Source of the DNA: Neptuniibacter sp. | GTDB taxonomy: Bacteria > Pseudomonadota > Gammaproteobacteria > Pseudomonadales > Balneatricaceae | Direction of reading: 5' to 3' | DNA length: 64,000 nt | Assembly (NCBI RefSeq): GCF_024231755.1 | Contig: NZ_JAAEQH010000270.1 | Coordinates: 1 to 64,000 of the forward strand | Shown: in pieces, positions 44,483-53,542 of the stretch | Layout: every line of letters begins with the position of its first letter | How positions within the stretch are numbered: position 1 is the stretch's first letter | Program-made: the position numbers and the translations under genes | The notes under the pieces: generated by a model | What the model saw: only the letters and a program-made list of their open reading frames with translations | Database searches by the model: none | Told to the model about the DNA's origin: nothing

Positions 44483-46423
44483 ATGTCACGTCTTTTTATT
44501 GCAGAGAAACCAAGTCTTGCACGAGCTATTGCAGCAGCATTACCCAGTCCCCAGAAGAAGGGAGAGGGGTTTATTAAATGTAGTAATGGGGATGTCGTTA
44601 CCTGGTGCATTGGTCATTTGCTAGAGCAGGTAGAGCCCGATGCCTATGATGAAAAGTACAAACGATGGAGTTTAGAAGACCTTCCAATCGTTCCCCAACA
44701 GTGGAAACTAAAGCCTCGTAAATCTGCATCAAAACAACTGACGGTTATACGAAAGCTATTAAAGGAATTTGACAGCATTGTTCATGCGGGAGATCCCGAT
44801 CGTGAAGGGCAATTGTTGGTCGATGAAGTGATTGACTACTGTAAAGTCAGCAAAACTAAAAAGGATAAAATACAGAGACTCCTTATTAGTGATTTGAACT
44901 TGCCAGCAGTAAAATCGGCATTAGGTAAAATGCGAAGCAATAGAGAATTCATACCATTGTCTGTCTCTGCTTTAGCTCGTTCCAGAGCTGACTGGTTATA
45001 TGGAATGAATATGTCTAGGGGCTATACGCTTCTTGGACAAAAAGCTGGTTATAAGGGAGTTCTGTCGGTTGGTCGCGTTCAATCCCCCCTGGTCGGCTTG
45101 GTTGTTCGTCGTGATGAAGAAATAGAAAATTTTGTATCGAAAGACTTTTTCACACTCGATGCAATTATTCCTTATGAATGTAGTGTTCCAGTAGATATTC
45201 ATGCTCGATGGCAACCTAGTGAGGCCTGTCAGCCATGGCAGGATGAAGAAGGAAGAGTTCTTAGTCGAAAGCTTGTTGAAAATGTCGCTTCTCGTATAAC
45301 CGGTCAACCAGCTTTAGTTATATCGTCAGAGCAAAAGCAAAGTAAGCAAGCTGCTCCTCTACCTTATTCGTTATCCTCATTACAGATTGATGCTGCAAAA
45401 CGCTTCGGAATGAGCGCTCAACAGGTCTTAGATACATGCCAGTCACTGTATGAAAAGCATAAGCTGATTACCTATCCTCGTTCAGATAGTCGTTACTTGC
45501 CAGCAGATCATTTTAACCAGGCAGAAGCTGTGTTAAGTGCAATATCTGCTAATGATCAAACTTTGAGCTCAGTTGTTATGGGGGCTGATAGAAGCCTTAA
45601 ATCAAAAGCATGGAATGATAAAAAGGTTGATGCTCACCATGCGATCATTCCAACGCCTAAAAAGCAACCTGTAGTCGGATTATCGTCCAACGAATTAAAA
45701 ATCTACCAACAAATAGCTCGCCAATACATTTTGCAATTCTACTCTGCGGCAATATATGCAGATTCGAAGCTAGAGTTTGATATCGCGGGTGGGCGCTTTG
45801 TTGCGAAAGGTCGTGTGTTAGTTGAGCCTGGCTGGAAAGTGGTCATAGGTAAAGATGGTCAGGATAAAGAGCTTAGTAATGTTCCAGCAGTAGCTAAAGG
45901 GACTGAGCTCGTTTGTCGTGAAGGCCAGATTAAAGATAGAAAAACAGAGCCGCCGAAACACTTTACTGAAGCGACACTATTACAAGCAATGACCGGAATT
46001 TCCAAGTTTGTGGCAGATGGAAGCCTGAGGAAAATCCTTAAAGATACTGATGGGCTGGGAACGGAAGCAACTAGAGCTGGGATTATTGAAACCCTATTTA
46101 AAAGAAAGTTGCTTGCCCGATCAGGGAAATCGATCGTTAGTACCCCTGCGGCAAGAGGTCTTATTAAAGCGTTACCGTCTGAATCAACATACCCAGACAT
46201 GACAGCGCAATGGGAACATCAGTTACAAGCTATGGCTGAAAAGACTCATGCCTATCAGCCTTTTATGGCAGAGCTAGAGGGCAGGGTTAGAGCTATTGTC
46301 GATCATATAAAAGGAAGTGAGATACCGGAATCGCTACGTCATTTGCCTCCGGTTGAGCCTAGAAGCTTTAAGAGAAAAAGGCGATCTACGAGAAAAACAA
46401 AGAAATCATCAATAAAACAGTAG
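44483..46423 (+). CDS. topB: DNA topoisomerase III, island-encoded full copy
   Basis: A complete type IA topoisomerase of 646 residues (E. coli TopB 653). The TOPRIM metal site is DPDREGQ near 104-110, and the catalytic Tyr is in LITYPRSDSRYLP (near 331-333). [11 protein letters not shown] (near 192-202) covers the same motif at which the chromosomal copy is cut. The tail is basic (KRKRRSTRKTKK) without zinc fingers. It decatenates single-stranded or precatenated DNA. Protein similarity to the chromosomal N-terminal fragment is clear but not close, and codon use is AT-rich like its neighbours. It should supply the function lost by insertion. The ribosome-binding site is weak. Confidence 0.92.
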   Translation: MSRLFIAEKPSLARAIAAALPSPQKKGEGFIKCSNGDVVTWCIGHLLEQVEPDAYDEKYKRWSLEDLPIVPQQWKLKPRKSASKQLTVIRKLLKEFDSIVHAGDPDREGQLLVDEVIDYCKVSKTKKDKIQRLLISDLNLPAVKSALGKMRSNREFIPLSVSALARSRADWLYGMNMSRGYTLLGQKAGYKGVLSVGRVQSPLVGLVVRRDEEIENFVSKDFFTLDAIIPYECSVPVDIHARWQPSEACQPWQDEEGRVLSRKLVENVASRITGQPALVISSEQKQSKQAAPLPYSLSSLQIDAAKRFGMSAQQVLDTCQSLYEKHKLITYPRSDSRYLPADHFNQAEAVLSAISANDQTLSSVVMGADRSLKSKAWNDKKVDAHHAIIPTPKKQPVVGLSSNELKIYQQIARQYILQFYSAAIYADSKLEFDIAGGRFVAKGRVLVEPGWKVVIGKDGQDKELSNVPAVAKGTELVCREGQIKDRKTEPPKHFTEATLLQAMTGISKFVADGSLRKILKDTDGLGTEATRAGIIETLFKRKLLARSGKSIVSTPAARGLIKALPSESTYPDMTAQWEHQLQAMAEKTHAYQPFMAELEGRVRAIVDHIKGSEIPESLRHLPPVEPRSFKRKRRSTRKTKKSSIKQ

Positions 46424-46478
46424 GTTATACTGCGTTGCTTTGTTTTATAGATGCGCTGGATAAATAAATGGAGTTATT

Positions 46479-46772
46479 ATGTGGTATATCATTTCTTTGC
46501 ATTCAGAGCCCCTATTTTACAAGGGGATCACGAATGAGTTTGTAAAAGTCTGTGGCCTCGAATATACAGACAGATGCATAGTAAACGGTAAAGAGTTTCA
46601 CTTTTCACCGCCTATGATTGCTAGCTCGATCCAAGCCGATGGTGTGCTAACCCAAAATTCCATTCAAGGATTCGCCACAAAGATTGATGCGAGAGAATTT
46701 GCTAAGAGTAAAAAGCTAACCTCTTTCAAGTATCTGAATACAAAACAGAATCATCCAAAACATATTCGCTGA
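46479..46772 (+). CDS. Small hypothetical protein
   Basis: A 97-residue protein; GGAG lies six bases before the ATG. The sequence is mixed alpha/beta with no recognised family. It starts 55 bp after topB and may be translated from the same transcript. Confidence 0.5.
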   Translation: MWYIISLHSEPLFYKGITNEFVKVCGLEYTDRCIVNGKEFHFSPPMIASSIQADGVLTQNSIQGFATKIDAREFAKSKKLTSFKYLNTKQNHPKHIR

Positions 46773-46788
46773 AGAAAGGATTCTTTTA

Positions 46789-48408
46789 ATGATGCTAACT
46801 GATGCACAATTGGTTGCTGCGTATATCCCCGAAGGTAAAGAACAATACTTATACGCCAAAGGGGTTTATTCGATTGCGCCTAAAGCTTCTCTTACAGAGC
46901 TTAGAGGCCTTCTACATCTGCTCATCAGACAACTCGGTGAACACATCGGTATAGAGGAGTTAGCGCAAAAATTGGGGGAAAATATATCTATTCTCCGTAA
47001 GAGCCGTCTAGTCAATCCTGCTATCACCGATATGATTTATGACATCAAGAAAAGAGGAGATCAGGCCGCACATCCTGAGACCTTCACCCATATGAGTCAT
47101 GATGATTTTGTCGAGTCGGCGAAAGATGCGCTTAACTCGTTTTGTGAATTGATAGCTCTGATACGGTTGTCAGTGTTGGGTGTCACAGAAAATGAGTTTG
47201 AGTTCATCATTGATGATGCGTCTGAATTAAGAGAATTAACTTATGCTGCCCTTTTCACTGATGATTGCCAAGCTAAGTTTAGAGTTGCCAAAGCGCTCAT
47301 AGAGCATGAAACAAAGAAGATCTTGGAGGCTAATTCTTCGGTCATATATTTGAGTAATAGTAAAAGCGATGTTTATTTGGGGCTTATGAAGGAAGCGGCT
47401 TATGGCGGGTGCCCTGAAGCTAAATTAGATATGGGGCTTATTCTTTTGCATGGGGTCGATTTGCTAGGAATAGATCCATCTGATGATGCAGGGAGAATCT
47501 TCATGTTTCTCCGGGAAGCTTCACTGACACTGCCAGAAGCAAAAGCTGTTTATGCCTTGGAGCTTATGAATGTGAAGAGGCATGGCTATGATGATGAAGA
47601 TACTGTTCACGATGCTATTGAGTTGCTTGTAGAAGCCGCAGAAGATGAAAGCCCGGATGCGCTTTATGCACTTGCTGAGTTTTATTCCGAAGGAAGACAT
47701 GTTCAAAAAGACGCTGGCCTGGCTATGTCATATCTGGAAAAAGCAGTCTCATTGGGCTTTCCAAATGCGCAGTACAAAGTAGCTACTTTACTGGTAGAAA
47801 ACCATCAACATGACGAAGCTATCAGTTATTTTGATAAAGCTATCGACCAAGGTTTTGCTGAAGCTGCAGTTGCTAAAGGAGAGTTATTTTTCGAATTAGG
47901 TAATTTCGAAGAAGCTTCAGACGCTTATGCAATCTATGTCACTGCGCCGTATGTTGATAAACCAGAGTGTAAAATTTTGGTTCAACTTAAGATCTATGAA
48001 TGCCTGATAAAATTAGCTGGGAATGATCTATTAAAACTGCAAGATATTCTCTACAAAGTTGTTATGACTATGGGAGGCGGGGATTATTCTAAATCTGACT
48101 ATAAGGTTGCTGAGGGCATCTGCAAGCCGGTATTGAAGAAGTTGCGGGGTAAGTTCCAGCCAGTGAATGAGGATCAAACATTAGCACTTATGTTTTCGTT
48201 CAAAAAAGATGGCAGCTTGCGAAGGTTAACTGAAACCTTTGAGCTCATGGATGATCTGGCAGGTCTATCAGGGGGGGGCAGGTTGCCAAAGGATATCTAC
48301 CCCCTAATAAATAAGGCAAAAAATATTGCAGTTTCCAAAGCCCGCCCTGGAAGAAATGAGCCTTGTACCTGTGGATCTGGTAAGAAGTATAAGCTCTGTT
48401 GTGGCTAA
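46789..48408 (+). CDS. Sel1-repeat protein with N-terminal helical domain and SEC-C motif
   Basis: A 539-residue protein. The first 130 residues are helical (DUF4145-like look). Sel1/TPR-type repeats follow from about 195 to 390 (repeated A-x-Y-L-x-x-A pattern, for example DALYALAEFYSEGRHVQKDAG). The end is a SEC-C zinc motif GRNEPCTCGSGKKYKLCCG. SEC-C motifs bind zinc and often nucleic acid or ribosome-associated targets. It precedes the methyltransferase unit in the same direction and may be part of it or separate cargo. No enzymatic domain is seen. Confidence 0.75.
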   Translation: MMLTDAQLVAAYIPEGKEQYLYAKGVYSIAPKASLTELRGLLHLLIRQLGEHIGIEELAQKLGENISILRKSRLVNPAITDMIYDIKKRGDQAAHPETFTHMSHDDFVESAKDALNSFCELIALIRLSVLGVTENEFEFIIDDASELRELTYAALFTDDCQAKFRVAKALIEHETKKILEANSSVIYLSNSKSDVYLGLMKEAAYGGCPEAKLDMGLILLHGVDLLGIDPSDDAGRIFMFLREASLTLPEAKAVYALELMNVKRHGYDDEDTVHDAIELLVEAAEDESPDALYALAEFYSEGRHVQKDAGLAMSYLEKAVSLGFPNAQYKVATLLVENHQHDEAISYFDKAIDQGFAEAAVAKGELFFELGNFEEASDAYAIYVTAPYVDKPECKILVQLKIYECLIKLAGNDLLKLQDILYKVVMTMGGGDYSKSDYKVAEGICKPVLKKLRGKFQPVNEDQTLALMFSFKKDGSLRRLTETFELMDDLAGLSGGGRLPKDIYPLINKAKNIAVSKARPGRNEPCTCGSGKKYKLCCG

Positions 48409-48534
48409 ATTTTCATCTCAGAAATTTACTTAGAATCAACAAGCTTACTTGAATCTGGTTGATGACCTAAAGTGCTTGTTGATTCCTCGATTTTCCCATA
48501 TTCTCCTGTTTTTATGCCTATGATCGGGTGCCGT

Positions 48535-48726
48535 GTGACGGATCAAATTCTTACCTTGAAAGAGGTTGCTGACTATTTGAAGTTAGCTGAAAAAACAGCC
48601 TATAAACTTGCAGCAGCTGGTCAATTACCTGGCTTTAAGGTGGGTGGGAGTTGGCGTTTCAAGCAAACTGATATTGAGCAATGGATAGAGGATCAGAAGC
48701 AGATAGAAAAGGATAAGAAGTCTTGA
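48535..48726 (+). CDS. Excisionase-like HTH DNA-binding protein
   Basis: I choose GTG at 48535 so that the protein begins near the HTH; earlier ATGs (48514, 48520) have no better ribosome-binding site. The 63-residue product has the MerR/excisionase fold: LTLKEVADYLKLAEKTAYK (helix-turn-helix), then GQLPGFKVGGSWRFK (wing). Such proteins often accompany restriction-modification genes as controllers. The stop overlaps the TTG start of the methyltransferase. Confidence 0.7.
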   Translation: MTDQILTLKEVADYLKLAEKTAYKLAAAGQLPGFKVGGSWRFKQTDIEQWIEDQKQIEKDKKS

Positions 48727-51488
48727 ACGCAGTTGAGATTGAAGAGGCGATTTCGCAGTTAGCTGAACAGCCATTTGATGCTGATAACTTTCCTTATGCT
48801 TTTTTAGAAGCGTTTGGCAACAAAGCTACCACAATTAAGCGCCTAAAAAGTGGATCTACGAACTCATCTGACATTGATCGCGGGGTATTACAGCGAAACA
48901 ATGTTCATATCGCTGTTTGTGAACACGGAGAAGTATCGGAAACCCTTGAGAAGCTCAAATGCAGCCCTGCGACAGTCAAAGGCAAAGTGAAATTTGTTGT
49001 AGCAACAGACGGCGAATCATTTGAAGCTGAAGATCTTACATCGGACGAAGCTCCTGTTATCTGTAGTTATAAAGAATTCCCAGACCATTTTGGTTACTTC
49101 TTATCCTTAGCTGGAATTACTACAGTAAAGCAGATTCGTGAAAGCTCTTTCGATATCAAAGCCACGGGTCGATTGAATCGATTGTATGTAGAGCTGTTAA
49201 AAGATAATCCTGAATGGGGAACAGCTGAACGACGCCATGATATGAACCATTTCATGGCAAGGCTGATCTTTTGTTTCTTTGCAGAAGATACTGATATCTT
49301 TGATGGTACAGGGTTATTTACCAAGACAATTGAGCAGATGAGTGAGCGAGACTCATCAAATACCCACGAAGTAATGAGTATCGTTTTCCAGGCGATGGAT
49401 ACTTCGATTGCGGATCGCGTAAACTCTAAGTTTCCGCGCTGGGCTGACCTATTCCCTTATGTAAACGGTGGCCTTTTTGCTGGAAATACTGATGTTCCTC
49501 GTTTTAGCAAAATTGCCCGTTCATATCTCATCCACATTGGAAACTTAGATTGGACCAAGATAAATCCTGACATCTTTGGATCAATGATCCAGGCAGTTAC
49601 CGACGAAGAGGAACGAGGCGCTTTAGGTCTGCACTACACATCAGTACCGAATATCCTAAAAGTACTGAATCCTTTGTTTTTAGATGATCTGCGTGTCAGT
49701 CTCGAAGAGGCCGGAAACAATGCCAGGATGCTTTTGAATCTTCGCAAAAGGATGTCGAAGATTCGTGTTTTTGATCCAGCATGTGGATCAGGAAATTTTT
49801 TGGTTATTGCATACAAAGAGATGCGCGATATCGAGGCTGAAATTAACAAGCGTCGAGGTGAAAAGGATCGTAAAACAGATATACCTCTTACAAACTTCCG
49901 AGGAATTGAGTTACGAGAATTCCCCGCTGAAATTGCGCGCTTGGCACTCATCATTGCTGAGTATCAATGTGATGTGCACTATCGTGGCCAACAAGAAGCT
50001 CTAGCTGAATTCTTACCGCTTGATGCAATGAACTGGATCATTTGTGGAAATGCCTTACGTTTGGATTGGCAAAGTGTATGTCCGCCGACAGGGAGCGGAG
50101 TGAAGTTACATGCAAATGATCTATTTGATACTCCTTTAGATCAGGCTGAAATTGATTTTGAAAATGAAGGGGGGGAAACATATATTTGTGGAAATCCCCC
50201 TTACAAAGGGAGCCAGACACAATCGAAGGAACAGAAAAGCGATCTTGCATTAGTTTTCGATGAAATGAATATTTCATCGAAACAAATTGATTATGTAGGC
50301 GGTTGGTTCATGAAGGCTGCCAAATACTCAAAAAAATCGAAAGCAGATATTGCATTTGTTAGTACAAATTCCGTTTGCCAAGGGCGTATCGTTCCTCTTC
50401 TTTGGCCTAAAATCTTTGAGCTTGGGGTATCAATTAGTTTTGCTCACACTTCTTTTAAATGGGCCAATCTGGCAAGCCACAATGCTGGTGTAATGGTAGC
50501 AATTGTTGGACTAACACGTTCTGAAGAAAAAAAACGTTTCTTGTATGAATTGAATGATCAGGGAGAGACAGTCTCTAGATCTGCTAAAAATATTACTCCA
50601 TACCTTACGTCAGGAACGAATGTAATTGTTGATGCTCAGCGAAAAAGTATATCGGGATTGATGAATATGTCTTTCGGCAACATGCCTGTTGATGGTGGTA
50701 ACCTACTTTTAAGCGATGTCGATTTAAAAGAAATGAATTTATCTGTAGAACAAAAAAAATCCTTCATTCGTCGTATTTATGGCTCGGCAGAATTTATTAG
50801 AGGTAAGACTCGATACTGCATTTGGATTGATGATGATGCAGTAGATGAGGCGCTTGAAGTTGATACGATTAGAAAGCGTGTTGACGCTGTCAAAACAATG
50901 AGGTTGGCTAGCAAAGATTCAGGAACTAGAGAAATGGCCTTAAGGCCTCATCAATTTAGAGAAATGAATGAAGCTCAGAGTCATACACTCATACTTCCTG
51001 GTGTGTCATCTGAAAATCGAGAGTATTTGCCTGTAGGAATAATTGATCAAAAGTCAGCAGTAACGAATCTCGCATTTGCAATTTTTGATGCACCACTATG
51101 GTGTATGTCGCTTATTGCTTCAAAACTTCATCTGATATGGGTTGCGACTGTTTGTGGGAAGTTAAAAACTGATTACAGATATTCGAATACGCTAGGGTGG
51201 AATACATTTCCTGTCATCAAACTGACTGAAAAGAATAAAGAAGATCTCACGCGGTGCGCACAAGATATACTTCTTGCTCGTGAAGTCCATTTCCCAGAAA
51301 CAATTGCTGACTTGTACGACCCAGAAAAAATGCCGGAAAATTTGCGAAGAGCTCATGAGCGAAATGATGAGGTTCTTGAGCGAATATATATCGGTCGGCG
51401 CTTTAAGAACGATACAGAGCGCTTAGAAAAGCTTTTTGAGCTGTATACCAAAATGACCAAAACAGATAACAAGACAAAGGATGCCTAA
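48723..51488 (+). CDS. MmeI-like N6-adenine/N4-cytosine DNA methyltransferase
   Basis: A 921-residue protein starting with TTG after AAGGA, coupled to the previous stop. Motif I is FDPACGSGN (near 350) and motif IV is GNPPY (near 489, N6-adenine or N4-cytosine type). The layout fits the MmeI family: N-terminal region, helical spacer (about 120-330), methyltransferase (about 340-560), target-recognition region and C-terminal helical block ending near ERLEKLFELY. I see no nuclease motif at the N-terminus, unlike MmeI itself, so cleavage is probably supplied by the partner proteins. Confidence 0.85.
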   Translation: MNAVEIEEAISQLAEQPFDADNFPYAFLEAFGNKATTIKRLKSGSTNSSDIDRGVLQRNNVHIAVCEHGEVSETLEKLKCSPATVKGKVKFVVATDGESFEAEDLTSDEAPVICSYKEFPDHFGYFLSLAGITTVKQIRESSFDIKATGRLNRLYVELLKDNPEWGTAERRHDMNHFMARLIFCFFAEDTDIFDGTGLFTKTIEQMSERDSSNTHEVMSIVFQAMDTSIADRVNSKFPRWADLFPYVNGGLFAGNTDVPRFSKIARSYLIHIGNLDWTKINPDIFGSMIQAVTDEEERGALGLHYTSVPNILKVLNPLFLDDLRVSLEEAGNNARMLLNLRKRMSKIRVFDPACGSGNFLVIAYKEMRDIEAEINKRRGEKDRKTDIPLTNFRGIELREFPAEIARLALIIAEYQCDVHYRGQQEALAEFLPLDAMNWIICGNALRLDWQSVCPPTGSGVKLHANDLFDTPLDQAEIDFENEGGETYICGNPPYKGSQTQSKEQKSDLALVFDEMNISSKQIDYVGGWFMKAAKYSKKSKADIAFVSTNSVCQGRIVPLLWPKIFELGVSISFAHTSFKWANLASHNAGVMVAIVGLTRSEEKKRFLYELNDQGETVSRSAKNITPYLTSGTNVIVDAQRKSISGLMNMSFGNMPVDGGNLLLSDVDLKEMNLSVEQKKSFIRRIYGSAEFIRGKTRYCIWIDDDAVDEALEVDTIRKRVDAVKTMRLASKDSGTREMALRPHQFREMNEAQSHTLILPGVSSENREYLPVGIIDQKSAVTNLAFAIFDAPLWCMSLIASKLHLIWVATVCGKLKTDYRYSNTLGWNTFPVIKLTEKNKEDLTRCAQDILLAREVHFPETIADLYDPEKMPENLRRAHERNDEVLERIYIGRRFKNDTERLEKLFELYTKMTKTDNKTKDA

Positions 51489-51490
51489 CT

Positions 51491-53542
51491 ATGACGGATC
51501 ATAAATCAATACCATCGGTTTCGGTCAATTATGCAAGCAATGGTAGCTCCAAGAAATCTAATGAGCTTGGCATGCGTGTTATGCAGGAGCGGGCCTATGA
51601 GAAACGTGGCGAGCAGTACTTATTAATTAAGTCGCCTCCTGCTTCAGGTAAGAGCCGAGCTTTGATGTTTATTGCCTTGGATAAGCTGCATAACCAGAAT
51701 GTTCGAAAGGCAATCATAGCGGTTCCTGAGAAGTCTATAGGTTCTAGCTTTAACGATGAACCTTTGAAAGATTTTGGATTCCATTGGAATTGGGAAGTCG
51801 TACCCAAATGGAATCTTTGCAATGCGCCTGGAGAGGACGGGGGAAAGGTTAATTCTGTTAAGGCTTTTTTAGATAGTGATGACCAGGTACTGGTTTGTAC
51901 TCATGCTACATTCCGCTTTGCAGTTGACCGCTTTGGTATCTCAGAATTTGATGATTGTCTGGTAGCTATTGATGAATTCCATCATGTAAGTGCTAATCCA
52001 GATAATAAACTGGGGGCTCATTTAGGGGAGTTTATAGCAAGGGATAAAGTTCATATCGTCGCTATGACGGGTTCTTATTTCAGGGGGGATGCGGAAGCAG
52101 TATTGTCACCCGAGGATGAATCAAACTTCGAAACTGTCACATATACGTACTATGAGCAGTTGAACGGCTATGAATATCTTAAAGCGTTGGATATAGGTTA
52201 TTACTTTTATTCAAGCGGTGACTATACCAATGAGATCTGCGAAGTCCTTGATCCCACTGAGAAAACAATCGTGCATATCCCTCATCCTGCTTCGCGGGAA
52301 AGCCAAAAGGATAAATACAGTGAAGTAGAGCGCATTTTTCAGGCCCTAGGTGAATGGGAAGGCACAGATGATACGACTGGTTTTCAACTAATTCGGACGT
52401 CACAAGGGGCATTAATCAGAGTTGCTGATTTGGTGGATGACGATGCTAAACGAGACAAAGTATCTGCAGCCTTGAAAAGTCCGGAGGCAAAAAGTAACCG
52501 AGATTATGTAGATGTCATCATAGCCTTAGGTATGGCAAAAGAAGGATTTGATTGGGTTTGGTGTGAGCATGCTTTGACAGTTGGATATCGTTCTAGTCTA
52601 ACTGAAATAATTCAAATTATTGGGCGCGCTACCAGGGATGCTGAAGGCAAAACACGAGCCAGATTTACTAACTTGATAGCAGAACCTGACGCTTCTGAAG
52701 AGGCGGTTACTGATGCAGTTAACGATACTTTAAAAGCTATAGCTGCCAGCTTGTTAATGGAGCAAGTTCTAACTCCAAAATTCAATTTCACACCTAAAAC
52801 TCCAACCAGTGGTCCTCAAGAAGGCTTTGACTATGGGGAGAGTGGTTATGACCCGAATGGAAATAATGTTGGTGTTAATGAGACAACAGGTGAATTTCAC
52901 GTAGAAGTTAAAGGCTTAACAGAGCCTCAAAGTGATCAGGCTAAACGGATTTGTCAGGAAGACCTAAACGAGGTCGTGACCGCATTTGTTCAGGATAAAA
53001 GCTCTTTAGAGCGTGGACTGTTTGATGACGAGATGGTTCCAGAAGAGCTCACACAAATCAGAATGGGCAAAATTGTTAAAGATAAGTATCCAGATCTGGA
53101 TGAAGAGGATCTGGAAGCGATTCGGCAGCATGCAATTGCTGCGATGAATATCACCCAACAGGCAAAAGATTTTGCCAATCGTGATGATGAAGGTAGTTCT
53201 TCCCCAAATACTGCTTTTATCGATGGGGTGAAGAAGTTTGCTATGGATGTGCAAGAGCTTGATATAGATCTGATAGATCGGATTAACCCATTTAGCGAAG
53301 CTTATGCGATTCTTGCTAAATCAATGGGGGAAGATAGCCTTAAGCAGGTAGCAGCAGTAATTAATGCTAAAAAAGCGACTTTAACTGAAGAAGATGCCCG
53401 CGAATTGGCCAAGCGAGCTATTCAATTCAAGCATGAGCGAAATAGATTACCAGAACTGACAGCCGCTGATCCCTGGGAGCGCCGCATGGCTGAAGGTATT
53501 GCTTTCCTTCAACGTAAGGTGATGGAGGAAGCCAATGTCTGA
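51491..53542 (+). CDS. SF2 helicase/translocase (restriction-like)
   Basis: A 683-residue superfamily 2 ATPase two bases after the methyltransferase stop. Walker A is SPPASGKS at 48-55; Walker B is DEFHH (near 161). Motif VI is IIGRATRD (near 380). The C-terminal third is helical and charged, with no nuclease motif. It likely moves along DNA or remodels it for the nuclease. Ends in an 8-bp overlap with the GIY-YIG gene, which has GGAGG before its ATG. Confidence 0.85.
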   Translation: MTDHKSIPSVSVNYASNGSSKKSNELGMRVMQERAYEKRGEQYLLIKSPPASGKSRALMFIALDKLHNQNVRKAIIAVPEKSIGSSFNDEPLKDFGFHWNWEVVPKWNLCNAPGEDGGKVNSVKAFLDSDDQVLVCTHATFRFAVDRFGISEFDDCLVAIDEFHHVSANPDNKLGAHLGEFIARDKVHIVAMTGSYFRGDAEAVLSPEDESNFETVTYTYYEQLNGYEYLKALDIGYYFYSSGDYTNEICEVLDPTEKTIVHIPHPASRESQKDKYSEVERIFQALGEWEGTDDTTGFQLIRTSQGALIRVADLVDDDAKRDKVSAALKSPEAKSNRDYVDVIIALGMAKEGFDWVWCEHALTVGYRSSLTEIIQIIGRATRDAEGKTRARFTNLIAEPDASEEAVTDAVNDTLKAIAASLLMEQVLTPKFNFTPKTPTSGPQEGFDYGESGYDPNGNNVGVNETTGEFHVEVKGLTEPQSDQAKRICQEDLNEVVTAFVQDKSSLERGLFDDEMVPEELTQIRMGKIVKDKYPDLDEEDLEAIRQHAIAAMNITQQAKDFANRDDEGSSSPNTAFIDGVKKFAMDVQELDIDLIDRINPFSEAYAILAKSMGEDSLKQVAAVINAKKATLTEEDARELAKRAIQFKHERNRLPELTAADPWERRMAEGIAFLQRKVMEEANV

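Noticed and set aside
44483-46423. Island topB as a hybrid with the chromosomal 3' half joined at the VGRVQ motif
   Set aside because: Codon use is evenly AT-rich on both sides of the motif, so the whole gene looks island-borne.
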